A DNA stretch of 47,048 bases from CAZZEX01 sp964653285 (GCA_964653285.1 CAZZEX010000033.1:1-47048); one strand, 5' to 3'; counted from the stretch's first letter, positions 32,810 to 40,729 are shown. Program-made: numbers and translations. Notes: generated from the letters alone by a model not told the origin.

Positions 32810-33811
32810 TCACGGCAAGTAGTCGTTGGTGAAGGCTTTCTCCGCTTCCACCGGCCTGGATAACAGCCCCGCCTCGAGCATCACCTCCTCCGTCTCCTGC
32901 CAGGCGGCGAGGCCGGACCACCCCAGAGGCTCCCCCTGCCAGTAGAGGATGGTGGCCTCCAGCACTGCCCGCTGCCCGGTCTCGTTCTCGTCCAGCCCCT
33001 CCACGTACTTCCGGCCGACCTCGAAAGCACCGTCCGGGTCATCCAGGGTGTCGGCGAGCCCACGCAAGAAAGCGCGGATGAAGGCACGGACCAACTCCGG
33101 GTGCTCCTGCAGCATTTCCTCATTGGTGACCAGCCCGTTGGATACGAGGGTGGCGTAGTCGGCCACGGAGATGCTAGTGAAATCGTAGCCCATCTGCTCC
33201 AATTGGACCGGCTCGTTGTTGGCGTAGACTACGGCCGCGTCCACCCGTCCCTCGGTGAGGTTGGCCAACTGCGTGTAGCCGATGACCTCCAGTGGCACGT
33301 CCTGCTCCTCCAGCCCGACCGCCGCTGCCAGCGCCCGCCAGCCGATGTAACTGGCCCCGAAGGTTTCCGGGACACCCACCTTTCGGCCCACGAGATCCTG
33401 TGGATCCTGGATGCCACTACCCTCCAGGGCTACCACCGTCACAGGGAAGCGCCGGAACCAGCCCACGACGGTGACGACGGGCAGTCCCTGCGCCCGCGCC
33501 AGCAGCACCTGGTCGCCGCTGGCGATGGCGAAAGGAAGTTCCCCGGCCCCGACCAGCCGCACACCGTCTGTCTCCCAACTGTAGTCGAACTCCAACTCGA
33601 TCCCCTCGGCAGCGAAGTATCCCCGCTCCACCGCCACGTACCAGGGAGCGAACTGGACGTTGGCGACGAATCCCATCGGCAGCCGGATGTGGGTCGCCTG
33701 AGGCGTAGGGTTGGCAGTGCTGGTGCAGGCCGTCAGTCCGGCCAGCAGAAACAGGGTGAACAGAACAAAGCCTCTTTCACCTCTTGTGCCTCTTTTCACC
33801 GTTAGTATCAT
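32810..33811 (-). CDS. ribY: NMT1/THI5-like substrate-binding lipoprotein (RibY-type)
   Basis: 333 residues. The start at 33811 follows GGAGGT by 7 nt and gives a lipoprotein signal with lipobox LTAC. The mature part has the THI5-like fold: LPMGFVANVQFAPWYVAVERGYF, GVPETFGASYIGWRAL, EGRVDAAVVYANNEPVQLEQMG. These proteins bind pyrimidine precursors or, under FMN riboswitch control, riboflavin; RibXY transporters of this kind were proposed for Chloroflexus relatives. Specificity here is inferred from the riboswitch. Confidence 0.82.
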   Translation of the reverse strand: MILTVKRGTRGERGFVLFTLFLLAGLTACTSTANPTPQATHIRLPMGFVANVQFAPWYVAVERGYFAAEGIELEFDYSWETDGVRLVGAGELPFAIASGDQVLLARAQGLPVVTVVGWFRRFPVTVVALEGSGIQDPQDLVGRKVGVPETFGASYIGWRALAAAVGLEEQDVPLEVIGYTQLANLTEGRVDAAVVYANNEPVQLEQMGYDFTSISVADYATLVSNGLVTNEEMLQEHPELVRAFIRAFLRGLADTLDDPDGAFEVGRKYVEGLDENETGQRAVLEATILYWQGEPLGWSGLAAWQETEEVMLEAGLLSRPVEAEKAFTNDYLP

Positions 33812-33856
33812 TGCCAGTACCTCCCATTCTAAAAGTAGCCACACATTTACACCTGG

Positions 33857-33886
33857 GACGTCAAACGTCAAACATCAAACGTGAAG
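33857..33886. repeat. Heptamer array (ACGTCAA)
   Basis: Four consecutive near-copies, ACGTCAA ACGTCAA ACATCAA ACGTGAA, in the 87-nt gap between the permease and binding-protein genes. Confidence 0.75.
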
Positions 33887-33898
33887 ATGATCTCAATG

Positions 33899-34681
33899 TC
33901 AGCCATGCATCACGTCTTGTCGGCCGCGGAGCACGATCCGCTCTGCCAGAGCCACGACCCCGTAGAGAGACTGGGCCAGCACCATCAGCGCGCCGATGCC
34001 CACGAAGACCAGGGACGTGTCATACAGTTGCTGGCCCTGCTTGAGCAGGTACCCCAGCCCCCGGTCGGAGGCAACGAACTCCCCCACCACAGCCCCGATG
34101 ACGGCCAGAGTGGCGCCCACCTTGAGGCCACCCAGGAGCACTGGCAGCGCCGCCGGCACCTCCAGCAGCCAGACCGTCTGCCAGCGGCTGGCCTCCAGTG
34201 CTTGCATCAGGTCCCGCAACTCCCGCCCCACCGAGCGCACGCCGACGACGGTGTTGACCAGGATGGGAAAGAAGACGGTGAGGGCACAGACCAAAACCTT
34301 GGAGAGAAGCCCGGTGCCGAACCAGATGACCAGGAGGGGTGCAATGGAGACGACAGGCACCGATTGGGAAGCGACGATGTAGGGAGTCAGCAGTCGCTCC
34401 GCCAAGGGAGAATGGCCCAGCCCGTAACCGAGGAGTGTGGCCACCAAAGCACCCAACCCCAACCCCGCCAGCACCTCCCGCAGCGTCACCCTGGCGTGGA
34501 ACCAGAGGGAACCGTCGGCCAGAAGGTCGCCCAGCCGCTTCAAGGCCGCTCCAGGCGACGGGAGGATGAAGGGCGGATAGTCGCCCAGCCAGACCACTCC
34601 CTGCCAGAGGGCCAGGAAGGCAGCGAAACTCAACAGGGCCAGTCCGATCCGCGCTACGTGTCTCCGTCTGTATCTTCTCAA
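33899..34681 (-). CDS. ribX: ABC transporter permease (RibX-type)
   Basis: 260 residues, BPD-transporter permease with about six membrane segments starting LALLSFAAFLALWQGVVWL. The EAA-type loop region is AVVGEFVASDRGLGYLLKQG. It starts with TTG, set by AGGAG 7 nt upstream. First gene after the FMN riboswitch, followed by the binding protein and ATPase, so it is the membrane channel of the predicted flavin importer. Confidence 0.85.
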   Translation of the reverse strand: MRRYRRRHVARIGLALLSFAAFLALWQGVVWLGDYPPFILPSPGAALKRLGDLLADGSLWFHARVTLREVLAGLGLGALVATLLGYGLGHSPLAERLLTPYIVASQSVPVVSIAPLLVIWFGTGLLSKVLVCALTVFFPILVNTVVGVRSVGRELRDLMQALEASRWQTVWLLEVPAALPVLLGGLKVGATLAVIGAVVGEFVASDRGLGYLLKQGQQLYDTSLVFVGIGALMVLAQSLYGVVALAERIVLRGRQDVMHG

Positions 34682-34794
34682 CAGGTCACTCCTTGCCTGG
34701 GCCGGCCTCCGAACGTGCCCGATGCAGGACTTCGGAAGTCTTCAGCCGAGTATTTCGAAGACGAAATCAGCCTCATAGACCTGCCCCAAAGGAA

Positions 34795-34827
34795 CGCCCC
34801 GTGGGGCAGGACACTCACCCACGGGGC
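34795..34827. repeat. GC-rich palindrome in the riboswitch-permease gap
   Basis: GCCCCGTGGG and CCCACGGGGC arms around an 11-nt loop. It lies downstream of the riboswitch terminator and could be a second stop signal or a dispersed repeat; no T-run follows. Confidence 0.5.
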
Positions 34828-34845
34828 AGAAACGTGCAACGCAGC

Positions 34846-34876
34846 AAAAACCCCGAAGACCTTACGGCCTTCGAGG
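34846..34876 (-). terminator. Intrinsic terminator of the FMN riboswitch
   Basis: On the minus strand CTCGAAGGCC-GTAA-GGTCTTCGGG is followed by GTTTTT. Positioned 40 nt after the aptamer, it is the expected expression platform: FMN binding would favour termination. Confidence 0.8.
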
Positions 34877-34916
34877 CATAGACGACGTACACGCACCATA
34901 GGATGCGGCGCTTTAC

Positions 34917-35066
34917 CTTCTCTCATCCGGACTTTCACCGTCGGCTCCGGGATGGGCGGTGGGAATCACCGCCTTCACCGGATCGGCCGCTTGCGCGGTT
35001 CGCGGGCTCAGCAAGCACGAGGCCTGCTCCACCGCCGGTCGGGAATTTCACCCTGCCCCGAAGGTG
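34917..35066 (-). promoter_or_regulatory. FMN riboswitch (RFN element)
   Basis: Conserved aptamer blocks on the minus strand: CTTCGGGGCAGGGTG at the 5' side, AATTCCCGACCGGCGGT, GAGCCCGCGA, GATCCGGTG, GATTCC, GGAGCCGACGGT and the closing AAAGTCCGGATGAGAGAAGG. It senses FMN and controls riboflavin synthesis or uptake genes. Here it precedes an ABC transporter, which identifies the cargo as a flavin. Confidence 0.97.
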
Positions 35067-35091
35067 ACAACGCTCAGTTGTCAACGGTAGA

Positions 35092-35119
35092 ATTATACCT
35101 GCTTCGGGTGACCTGTCAA
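35092..35119 (-). promoter_or_regulatory. Promoter of the riboflavin transporter operon
   Basis: TTGACA (35114-35119), 16-nt spacer, TATAAT (35092-35097) on the minus strand; start near 35085, about 20 nt before the FMN aptamer. Confidence 0.8.
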
Positions 35120-35134
35120 GCCTGGATTGACCCT

Positions 35135-36337
35135 CTAAACTAATCCGAGACTCTCCCCACCTTTTGTGAAGGCCTCAATCGCCTGGTCTAACTGACCCGG
35201 CGTGTGCTCCGAACACAACTGTACCCTGATTCTCGCCTTACCGCGAGCCACCATGGGATAGACGATAGGCAGTACGTAGATGCCTTTCTCCCACACAAAA
35301 TTGGCCAGGGCTTTCGCCGTTTTGCTGTCACCGCACATCACCGGCACAATGGGCGTCTCGCTGTTCCCGGTGTCGAAGCCGGCCTCCTTCATCCTCTCAA
35401 TGAAGTAATCGCGGTTCTTCCACACCTTCTTCACCCGCTGTGGATCGGACTCCATGACGTCAATGGCCGCTATAGTGGCTGCGGCTATTCCGGGGGGTAG
35501 GGCTCCGCTGAGCAGCCAGGTTCTGGATTTATTCAGGGCAAAGCTCCTCAAATCTTCGCTGCCACTGATATGCCCGCCCACAATCCCAAAAGCCTTTGAG
35601 AATGTCCCCATCTCAACCTGCACCTGGTCGCGGCTGAGGCCAAAGTGATTGACGATACCACGTCCTCCTTCTCCAAGGACGCCCTCACCGTGCGCGTCGT
35701 CCACGTATACACCCGCGCCATGCTGTGCGGCGATCTCCGCGATCTGGGGCAGCGGAGCCAGGTCACCGTCCATGCTGAAAACACCATCGGTGACGATCCA
35801 GATGTGCTTATAGGGCGGTTTATGTTCCTCCGCCTCCTCCATGACCCGGGCCAGGTCTTCCACGTCCTTATGTTTGAAGACCAGACGGTCTGCGCGGCTC
35901 AGCCGCATCCCATCAATGATTGAGCCGTGGTTCAGCTCATCCGAGACGAAAAGATCGCCTTTGCCGGCGAGCTGTTGGACGAGACCCTCGTTCACCATAA
36001 AGCCCGTTTGGAAGGTCAGGGAAGCGGATGCGCCCTTAAATTGCGCCAGGCGCCGATCCAGTTCCCTGTGAAGGGACATATCGCCAGCGATCGAGCGATC
36101 GCTCCCCGCTCCCGCCCCGTACTTCTTAGTGGCCTCAATCATGGCTTCAACGACCTTGGGATGTGTGGACAGATTGAGGTAATTGTTGGAGCAGAGCATC
36201 ACGATTTCCTTGCCGTCAACGGTGCAGACAGGGCCGCTGGCGGATTGGAGTTCCCTGGGCTCCCAGCTCAAACCCTCGTGGACCAGTCGCCTATATTCCT
36301 CACCCAGATAACCTATCGGATCCCTTGCGATTTGCAT
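35135..36337 (-). CDS. kbl: Glycine C-acetyltransferase (2-amino-3-ketobutyrate CoA ligase)
   Basis: 400 residues, alpha-oxoamine synthase family of PLP enzymes. The PLP lysine is in GTFSKAFGIVGG (about residue 248); NNYLNLSTHP, GAGSDRSIAGD and VDDAHGEGVLG are family signatures. AGGAGGT lies 7 nt before the ATG. The family also includes 8-amino-7-oxononanoate synthase (BioF), but an SDR-type threonine dehydrogenase 2.5 kb upstream on the same strand supports the Kbl role: cleaving 2-amino-3-ketobutyrate to glycine and acetyl-CoA. Confidence 0.85.
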   Translation of the reverse strand: MQIARDPIGYLGEEYRRLVHEGLSWEPRELQSASGPVCTVDGKEIVMLCSNNYLNLSTHPKVVEAMIEATKKYGAGAGSDRSIAGDMSLHRELDRRLAQFKGASASLTFQTGFMVNEGLVQQLAGKGDLFVSDELNHGSIIDGMRLSRADRLVFKHKDVEDLARVMEEAEEHKPPYKHIWIVTDGVFSMDGDLAPLPQIAEIAAQHGAGVYVDDAHGEGVLGEGGRGIVNHFGLSRDQVQVEMGTFSKAFGIVGGHISGSEDLRSFALNKSRTWLLSGALPPGIAAATIAAIDVMESDPQRVKKVWKNRDYFIERMKEAGFDTGNSETPIVPVMCGDSKTAKALANFVWEKGIYVLPIVYPMVARGKARIRVQLCSEHTPGQLDQAIEAFTKGGESLGLV

Positions 36338-36433
36338 CTAAATGACCTCCTATATACTTTGCAGATTTATCCATCGTTTTGCAGCCGTTGGTACCAAAAA
36401 TTTACGCCAAGTCCATCACGGCCGCTGAACCAC

Positions 36434-36775
36434 CTATTTCAAACGCTTGACTTCTTTCTCCATATCGGCGATGCCGGTCGGCGAACCACCCTTTATCTGT
36501 AGCGATGACCAGACAATGTCCACGATGCGTCCATCCACACTGTACAGCGCCGTCTCCAGAAGAAGGATCCGCAAAACATTCACGTCGGTCACAAGGACGT
36601 CCCGGCTCTGCATGGCCAGCGTCGTTCCGCCAGCCGAGAGCACAGCCTCGACGCGATAGCGTCCGGCCAGGCGTGTGCCAAAGTCAGCCGCCTGCTCAGC
36701 GGTAGCGCCAGCACCCCTGCCCCCCGTCGGAGGCAACGGAGACGCGGGTGGTGGTGCCGGCGGTGGTGCTGTCAA
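36434..36775 (-). CDS. Uncharacterised small protein, possibly a fragment
   Basis: 113 residues. After a Pro-rich lead (APPPAPPPASPLPP) comes a compact region, ADFGTRLAGRYRVEAVLSAGG to VDIVWSSLQIKGGSP, that looks like a folded domain tail. It overlaps the end of the nucleotidyltransferase frame in another register. I do not recognise the family; the Pro-rich start suggests the tail of a longer exported protein. Its upstream end touches the palindromic repeat at 36769-36850. Confidence 0.35.
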   Translation of the reverse strand: MTAPPPAPPPASPLPPTGGRGAGATAEQAADFGTRLAGRYRVEAVLSAGGTTLAMQSRDVLVTDVNVLRILLLETALYSVDGRIVDIVWSSLQIKGGSPTGIADMEKEVKRLK

Positions 36776-37550
36776 CGGATTTTGGGAGCGGATTGAACGG
36801 ATTGGACGCCGGGATGTGTCCGTTCAATCCGTCCGGCAATCCGTTGACAGCATCCGTCGTCCTTTTTATCTTTTCCCACAAATCCCTGTAGCGCTGCACC
36901 AGTTCCGGCCGCTCCAACGCTTGCGCGAATTGTGTGAGCCAATGCACGATGTAGGCCTGATCTAACCTGTCACCTTGCCGTGTGAGCACGCCCGCGATGT
37001 CATCCCAATCTTTCTCGCGTTCGGAGATGGCCTTATGAATGATGGCTCTCTGGGAACTGCCGTGGCGGGCGCACTGGAGGCCCGAACTTGTTCGGGTTCC
37101 TCGCACCGCATCCCCAACGAGTTGGGGAGTCCGGAACTCAAACCACGGGAATTCCCAAAGACCCTGAATGATCAAATCCTCCGCCGTACACACGGGGAAT
37201 GTCACGCCGCTGTACTCTGTGACGACGGCCTTTTCAACGGCTTGTTCTTCGTAGGGGAGAAAGCCGATCCCAAGATCCACCCCGATGTGGCTGCTCGCGT
37301 AGATCGGCACCACGTAGGTCCGCCTGGCAAAAGCAACGGGATCGGGCACGCGAAATTTGAACTGCGTGCCGACGAGGGTGACGAATTCGCCGATCGTGCG
37401 TTCGCCGATGAGCACTTTGAAGTCCGCATCACGCGTGGCACGTGGCCTACCCCACACCGCGTTGGCTATCCCCCCGATGACGAGGTGCCGGACAGCATGC
37501 TGATCGAGAAATGCTTTTACCTCGCGCAAGGCCTCAAGTTGTTTGTGCAT
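36696..37550 (-). CDS. Nucleotidyltransferase-fold protein with in-frame MITE insertion
   Basis: 284 codons as read. The N-terminus has the minimal nucleotidyltransferase motif GGIANAVWG followed by ATRDADFKV (the D-x-D pair), as in DUF6036/AbiEii-like proteins. The sequence then runs to CTAEDLII, is interrupted by about 43 foreign residues, and resumes at KAISEREKDWDDIAGVL. The interruption is a 121-bp element plus 8-bp duplication (see mobile element). A second palindromic repeat (36769-36850) replaces the natural C-terminus. It overlaps its upstream partner gene by 17 nt. Probably damaged, although the frame stays open. Confidence 0.7.
   Translation of the reverse strand: MHKQLEALREVKAFLDQHAVRHLVIGGIANAVWGRPRATRDADFKVLIGERTIGEFVTLVGTQFKFRVPDPVAFARRTYVVPIYASSHIGVDLGIGFLPYEEQAVEKAVVTEYSGVTFPVCTAEDLIIQGLWEFPWFEFRTPQLVGDAVRGTRTSSGLQCARHGSSQRAIIHKAISEREKDWDDIAGVLTRQGDRLDQAYIVHWLTQFAQALERPELVQRYRDLWEKIKRTTDAVNGLPDGLNGHIPASNPFNPLPKSVDSTTAGTTTRVSVASDGGQGCWRYR
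36769..36850. repeat. 82-bp palindromic repeat
   Basis: Outer arms CTGTCAACGGATT (36769-36781) and AATCCGTTGACAG (36838-36850) are perfect inverted repeats; inner arms CGGATTGAACGGA and TCCGTTCAATCCG also pair. It interrupts the 3' end of the nucleotidyltransferase gene. Confidence 0.8.
37036..37172. mobile_element. 121-bp MITE with target-site duplication
   Basis: The element 37044-37164 is flanked by 8-bp direct repeats TGAATGAT (37036-37043 and 37165-37172). Its ends are 22-bp imperfect inverted repeats (GGCTCTCTGGGAACTGCCGTGG against GGGTCTTTGGGAATTCCCGTGG, 18 of 22 matching). Two internal palindromes are present: CCCGAACTTGTTCGGG and CCCCAACGAGTTGGGG. Element plus one duplication is 129 bp, a multiple of three, so the host frame stays open. 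Confidence 0.85.
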
Positions 37551-37797
37551 CAGTCATCACCTTTGCCGCTCGTTGGAGTTTCTGGTGCAGCGCAATCCAG
37601 TAGGCCTCGTCCTGTTCGAGAAAGATTCGCTCTGCATGGGGTGCCAATGTGCGCGCCAGATCACACAGTTCAAAGAACTGCATCAGGCTTTCCTCGACAG
37701 TCAACCATGGCAACTCTCTTTTCTGTTCCTCGAGTTCCCAGGCGTTGAAGCGTTTATATCCTTCCAGAATTTCCCGTAGCGTCGGCATCGCCTTCAT
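37534..37797 (-). CDS. Small partner of the nucleotidyltransferase
   Basis: 87 residues, mostly helical (ILEGYKRFNAWELEEQKREL, ESLMQFFELCDLARTL). It overlaps the nucleotidyltransferase start by 17 nt, an arrangement typical of two-gene toxin-antitoxin-like nucleotidyltransferase modules. The family is not recognised. Alternative start at the second Met (37788). Confidence 0.6.
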   Translation of the reverse strand: MKAMPTLREILEGYKRFNAWELEEQKRELPWLTVEESLMQFFELCDLARTLAPHAERIFLEQDEAYWIALHQKLQRAAKVMTDAQTT

Positions 37798-37897
37798 CCC
37801 TCACCGTAAGCGTTCAGCCCCTACCTTCCCGAAAGCTCAAACCCGCGCCTTCCCGGTGTATCCGGGTACTTTTCGGGTGAGTTTCTCAATAGTCCAA

Positions 37898-38030
37898 TCA
37901 GGCTGTTTGTAACAGGATCGTTTCGTGGGCCAGCGAGTCGGCGGCGTAAGCCAGCGCAGCCCTGATGTCCGCTCGGGTCAGGCGCGGATATGCATCCAGC
38001 AGGTCGGCCTCTGTAGCACCCTCTCCCCTT
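37898..38030 (-). pseudogene. DUF433 antitoxin-like fragment
   Basis: Read in the right frame the minus strand gives EGATEADLLDAYPRLTRADIRAALAYAADSL and a stop at 37898. This is the conserved C-terminal helix pair of DUF433 proteins, which are antitoxin-like and usually sit before DUF5615 PIN-like toxins. The N-terminal half and the toxin are missing. The apparent longer frame at 37821-38087 is a different register and not real. Confidence 0.65.
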
Positions 38031-38079
38031 CGCGTGATCCTTCTTTCCCACGAGAAGTGCTGTCATCTCCCCATCGCAA

Positions 38080-38122
38080 TTGTTCATTGTTCATTGCTTC
38101 ATTGCTTCATTGCTTCATTGTT
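38080..38122. repeat. Tandem array TTCATTG / TTCATTGC
   Basis: Five to six copies of TTCATTG with occasional extra C. The array covers the last codons and stop of the YgiT-type gene (NEAMKQ) and the following 20 nt. Confidence 0.8.
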
Positions 38123-38509
38123 CCTGGTTGTTTGTCGCCAGAGGGCGGCCATATCCCGCACCAGGGAGAGGTTCACGAAGAGGTCTTCGCCATCGAATAG
38201 CACCTGACCCTGGAGCGAGCCGTTCCGCTCCTTGAGCAAGCGATCCAGCATCTGTATGGCCCCATAGCGTCTGGCCTGTTGGCGATCCAGAAACACTTCA
38301 CCGCACTCGGAGCAAACCCAGGCTTCGTAGGTGACGACGAACCGGTCGCCAGCCAGGGTGTACGTGTGCTGCTGGCTGGTCATGGGATGACCATCATGGG
38401 GGCAGAACGGTGGCTCGCCGGCTGGCCTACTCTCCCATTCCAAGGTCACGTCCTCGTCGCCAATGTCGTCCGGACTATACTCAAACGTTTTGGGCTCCAT
38501 CATCATCAC
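38099..38509 (-). CDS. YgiT-type zinc-finger antitoxin
   Basis: 136 residues. A zinc knuckle is formed by CPHDGH ... CSECGEVFL, as in the N-terminal domain of MqsA/YgiT antitoxins, but no HTH domain follows. It overlaps the upstream toxin-like gene by 4 nt (ATGA type) and so is probably its antitoxin. Its end lies in a tandem repeat array, so the C-terminus may vary. Confidence 0.75.
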   Translation of the reverse strand: MMMMEPKTFEYSPDDIGDEDVTLEWESRPAGEPPFCPHDGHPMTSQQHTYTLAGDRFVVTYEAWVCSECGEVFLDRQQARRYGAIQMLDRLLKERNGSLQGQVLFDGEDLFVNLSLVRDMAALWRQTTRNNEAMKQ

Positions 38510-38778
38510 TTTCTCCGTTTAGATTTCTTAAACAGTCTCACTTGCCAATCGGACGAGGGATAGGCCGTGACAATCTCAGCCGTACCCCGCTGGTACTCAA
38601 AGATAACCGTGAGATAACCACCAGTCGCCAGGCCCACAGCTATGTACCGCCCCTTACGTGCACGACGGATCATCGGATCGCCATACAGCAAATCAACTGC
38701 TTCATCGGCCGACACCCCGTGTTCCTCCCATATCTTGTCGGCGATGCGGCGGTTAATGAAGACGTCGTGAATGCGCAA
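38506..38778 (-). CDS. BrnT/DUF4258-like toxin
   Basis: 90 residues from TTG 38778, set by GGAGG 7 nt upstream and by the family's N-terminus (RIHDVFINRRIADKIWEEHGVS); a longer ATG start at 38802 lacks a ribosome site. The rest, DEAVDLLYGDPMIRRARKGRYIAVGLATGGYLTVIFE and AEIVTAYPSS, follows the BrnT-like RNase toxin pattern. Forms a toxin-antitoxin pair with the YgiT-type gene, toxin first. Confidence 0.7.
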   Translation of the reverse strand: MRIHDVFINRRIADKIWEEHGVSADEAVDLLYGDPMIRRARKGRYIAVGLATGGYLTVIFEYQRGTAEIVTAYPSSDWQVRLFKKSKRRK

Positions 38779-38876
38779 TTGAGTGCCTCCGTGAAGCGAC
38801 ATACAACAAGCGGTGGATTGTCAATTACTATACCACACCCAAGACCAAAAGGCAAAGATATGCCACCTCCTCGTAA

Positions 38877-39854
38877 TTACAGTCTCCCCTCCGCGTGCCT
38901 CTTTCCCAGTTTCTCCAACATATCCTCCACCATCGCCGCCAGGTCGTACTGCGGCTCCCAGCCCCACTCCTCCCGCGCGGCGCTGTCGTCAATGGTGCGG
39001 GGCCAGGAGTCAGCAATAGCCTGCCGGAAGTCAGGTTCGTACTCGCAGGTGAATTCAGGGATATGCTTCTTGATCTCCGCTACCAGTTCGGCAGGGCAGA
39101 AACTCATCGCCGCCAGGTTGAAATCGGCATGGTGCTTGAGCCGGGAAAGGTCGGCCTCCATCAGGTCCAGCGTGGCCTTGATGCAGTCGGGCATGTACAT
39201 CATCGGCAGTACCGAGTCCTCCCTCAGAAAGCAGGTGTATCGCTTGTGCTTGATCGCCTCGTAGAAGATCTCCACTGCGTAGTCGGTGGTGCCGCCGCCG
39301 GGTGGGGTCTCGCTGCTGATGATGCCCGGGTAGCGAACGCCGCGCACATCCAGTCCGAAGCGCTGGAAGTAGTAGTTGCACAGTAGTTCCCCGGCCACCT
39401 TCGTGACGCCGTACATCGTCGTCGGTCGCAGGATTGTCTCCTGGGGCGTGTTGTCGCGGGGAGTCTCCGGCCCAAAGGCAGCGATGGAACTGGGACAGAA
39501 AACCCGGGTCATCTCACGTTCCCGGGCGATCTCCAGAATATTGTACAGGCCGTTGATGTTGACGCCCCAGGCCAGTTGGGGGTTCTGCTCACCGACGGCC
39601 GAGAGGATGGCCGCCATGTGGTAGATAGTGTCAATGTCGTACTTGTCCACCACCTCCTCTATCGTCTCCCGTCGTGTCGCGTAGATGAACACAAAGGGAC
39701 CAGAATCACGCAGCGTGGGGCTGGGTTTCGTCTTGTGGCCGGCAGCCACGACGTTTTCATTGCCATACCTCCGACGGAGCGCCATGGTCAACTCGGAGCC
39801 GATTTGACCGCATGCGCCGGTTACGAGAATTTTGGTTCTATCATCCTTTGACAT
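38877..39854 (-). CDS. tdh: L-threonine 3-dehydrogenase, SDR type
   Basis: 325 residues. Extended SDR: GACGQIGSEL at the N-terminus, SSIAAFGPETPRDNTPQ, catalytic YGVTK, and GVRYPGIISSETPPGGGTTDY, the signature of the epimerase-like threonine dehydrogenases. It oxidises L-threonine to 2-amino-3-ketobutyrate with NAD, feeding Kbl. AGGAGA is 7 nt before the ATG at 39854. Its partner kbl is on the same strand but 2.5 kb downstream, after a block of toxin-antitoxin-type genes. Confidence 0.9.
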   Translation of the reverse strand: MSKDDRTKILVTGACGQIGSELTMALRRRYGNENVVAAGHKTKPSPTLRDSGPFVFIYATRRETIEEVVDKYDIDTIYHMAAILSAVGEQNPQLAWGVNINGLYNILEIAREREMTRVFCPSSIAAFGPETPRDNTPQETILRPTTMYGVTKVAGELLCNYYFQRFGLDVRGVRYPGIISSETPPGGGTTDYAVEIFYEAIKHKRYTCFLREDSVLPMMYMPDCIKATLDLMEADLSRLKHHADFNLAAMSFCPAELVAEIKKHIPEFTCEYEPDFRQAIADSWPRTIDDSAAREEWGWEPQYDLAAMVEDMLEKLGKRHAEGRL

Positions 39855-40007
39855 CTCAATGTCTCCTTGCGTTATTTGTCTGGATTGCCGCGCACGGTAA
39901 GAGTATAGCACATCCCCGCGCTTTTTTCAATTCCAGCCGCTGTGCTATAATGCGCTTTGCAGATTGCAGGCGAAAGGTGGAAGTTACGTCCAGGAGGTGA
40001 CGGCTTC

Positions 40008-40245
40008 GTCGTGGACATCCGGGACGAACTCCCGCGCGTGCAGGCGCCCACGCTTGTGATCCACGGCGCTCAGGACCAGATGGAGCCCGTCAGCGGCGCG
40101 CACGTGCTCTACGAGACGCTGACGTGTGAGAAGGAACTGCGCATCATCGAGGGCAGCGGCCACCTGCTCCACCTGGACTACAAATAAGGACGAGGGATTC
40201 GCGCTGCTGCTGGATTGGTTCCAGCGGCACTTGTGGACGAATGTA
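40008..40245 (+). pseudogene. Alpha/beta hydrolase C-terminal fragment, frameshifted
   Basis: VDIRDELPRVQAPTLVIHGAQD (catalytic Asp region), ELRIIEGSGHLLHLDY (catalytic His) and then, after a frameshift near 40186, DEGFALLLDWFQRHL are the last third of an alpha/beta hydrolase. The nucleophile elbow and oxyanion loop are gone. A TATAAT box at about 39946 lies ahead but with no start codon. The rest of the 39855-40436 gap shows only a hairpin (GCACCGGC/GCCGGTGC, about 40361-40384). Confidence 0.7.
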
Positions 40246-40436
40246 ACTGGCGAAGGCATTGCAACAGCGTCCCGGTCAGTGCGACTGGGCCCGCCGCGAT
40301 CCCGATCTCACCTTCATCCGCGACGATCCGCGCTTCCGGTAATTGGTGGGGAATGATAGCGCACCGGCCTGAAAGAGCCGGTGCTGGCAGGTTTGCAACC
40401 CATCGTTCTTACGTGTCTTACGTGGTCTCCTGCCGG

Positions 40437-40465
40437 TTGACACTTCTGTACCTCACCTGTATAAT
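40437..40465 (+). promoter_or_regulatory. hicBA promoter
   Basis: Perfect TTGACA (40437-40442), 17-nt spacer, perfect TATAAT (40460-40465). Confidence 0.85.
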
Positions 40466-40504
40466 CATCAGCACCGGATCTGTTTGGAGATAGGGGGACA
40501 AACG

Positions 40505-40729
40505 ATGGAACAACCACGTGAGTATGAATATCCCGTGATCATTGAATACGATGCCGAGGAAGACGTATATCTGGCCGAATGTCCTATGCTCCCTGGCTGC
40601 TACACCGACGGCAAGACCTTCGAGGAGGCTCTTGAAAACATCCGCGATGCTATCCGGCTGGTCATCGAATCCCGTCTGGCCGTCGGCGACCCGATTCCCA
40701 TTCCAGCCAGGGTCAGGGTGGCCGTCTGA
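40505..40729 (+). CDS. hicB: HicB-family antitoxin
   Basis: 74 residues. The partial RNase H fold of HicB is clear: YPVIIEYDAEEDVYLAECPMLPGC, then TDGKTFEEALENIRDAIRLVIE. There is no C-terminal DNA-binding domain, as in short HicB proteins. It precedes hicA with a TGATG overlap. The ATG follows a GGGGG-type ribosome site. Confidence 0.88.
   Translation: MEQPREYEYPVIIEYDAEEDVYLAECPMLPGCYTDGKTFEEALENIRDAIRLVIESRLAVGDPIPIPARVRVAV

Noticed and set aside
37821..38087. 88-codon minus-strand frame
   Set aside because: The neighbouring frame carries the conserved DUF433 tail, so this register is not the real one.
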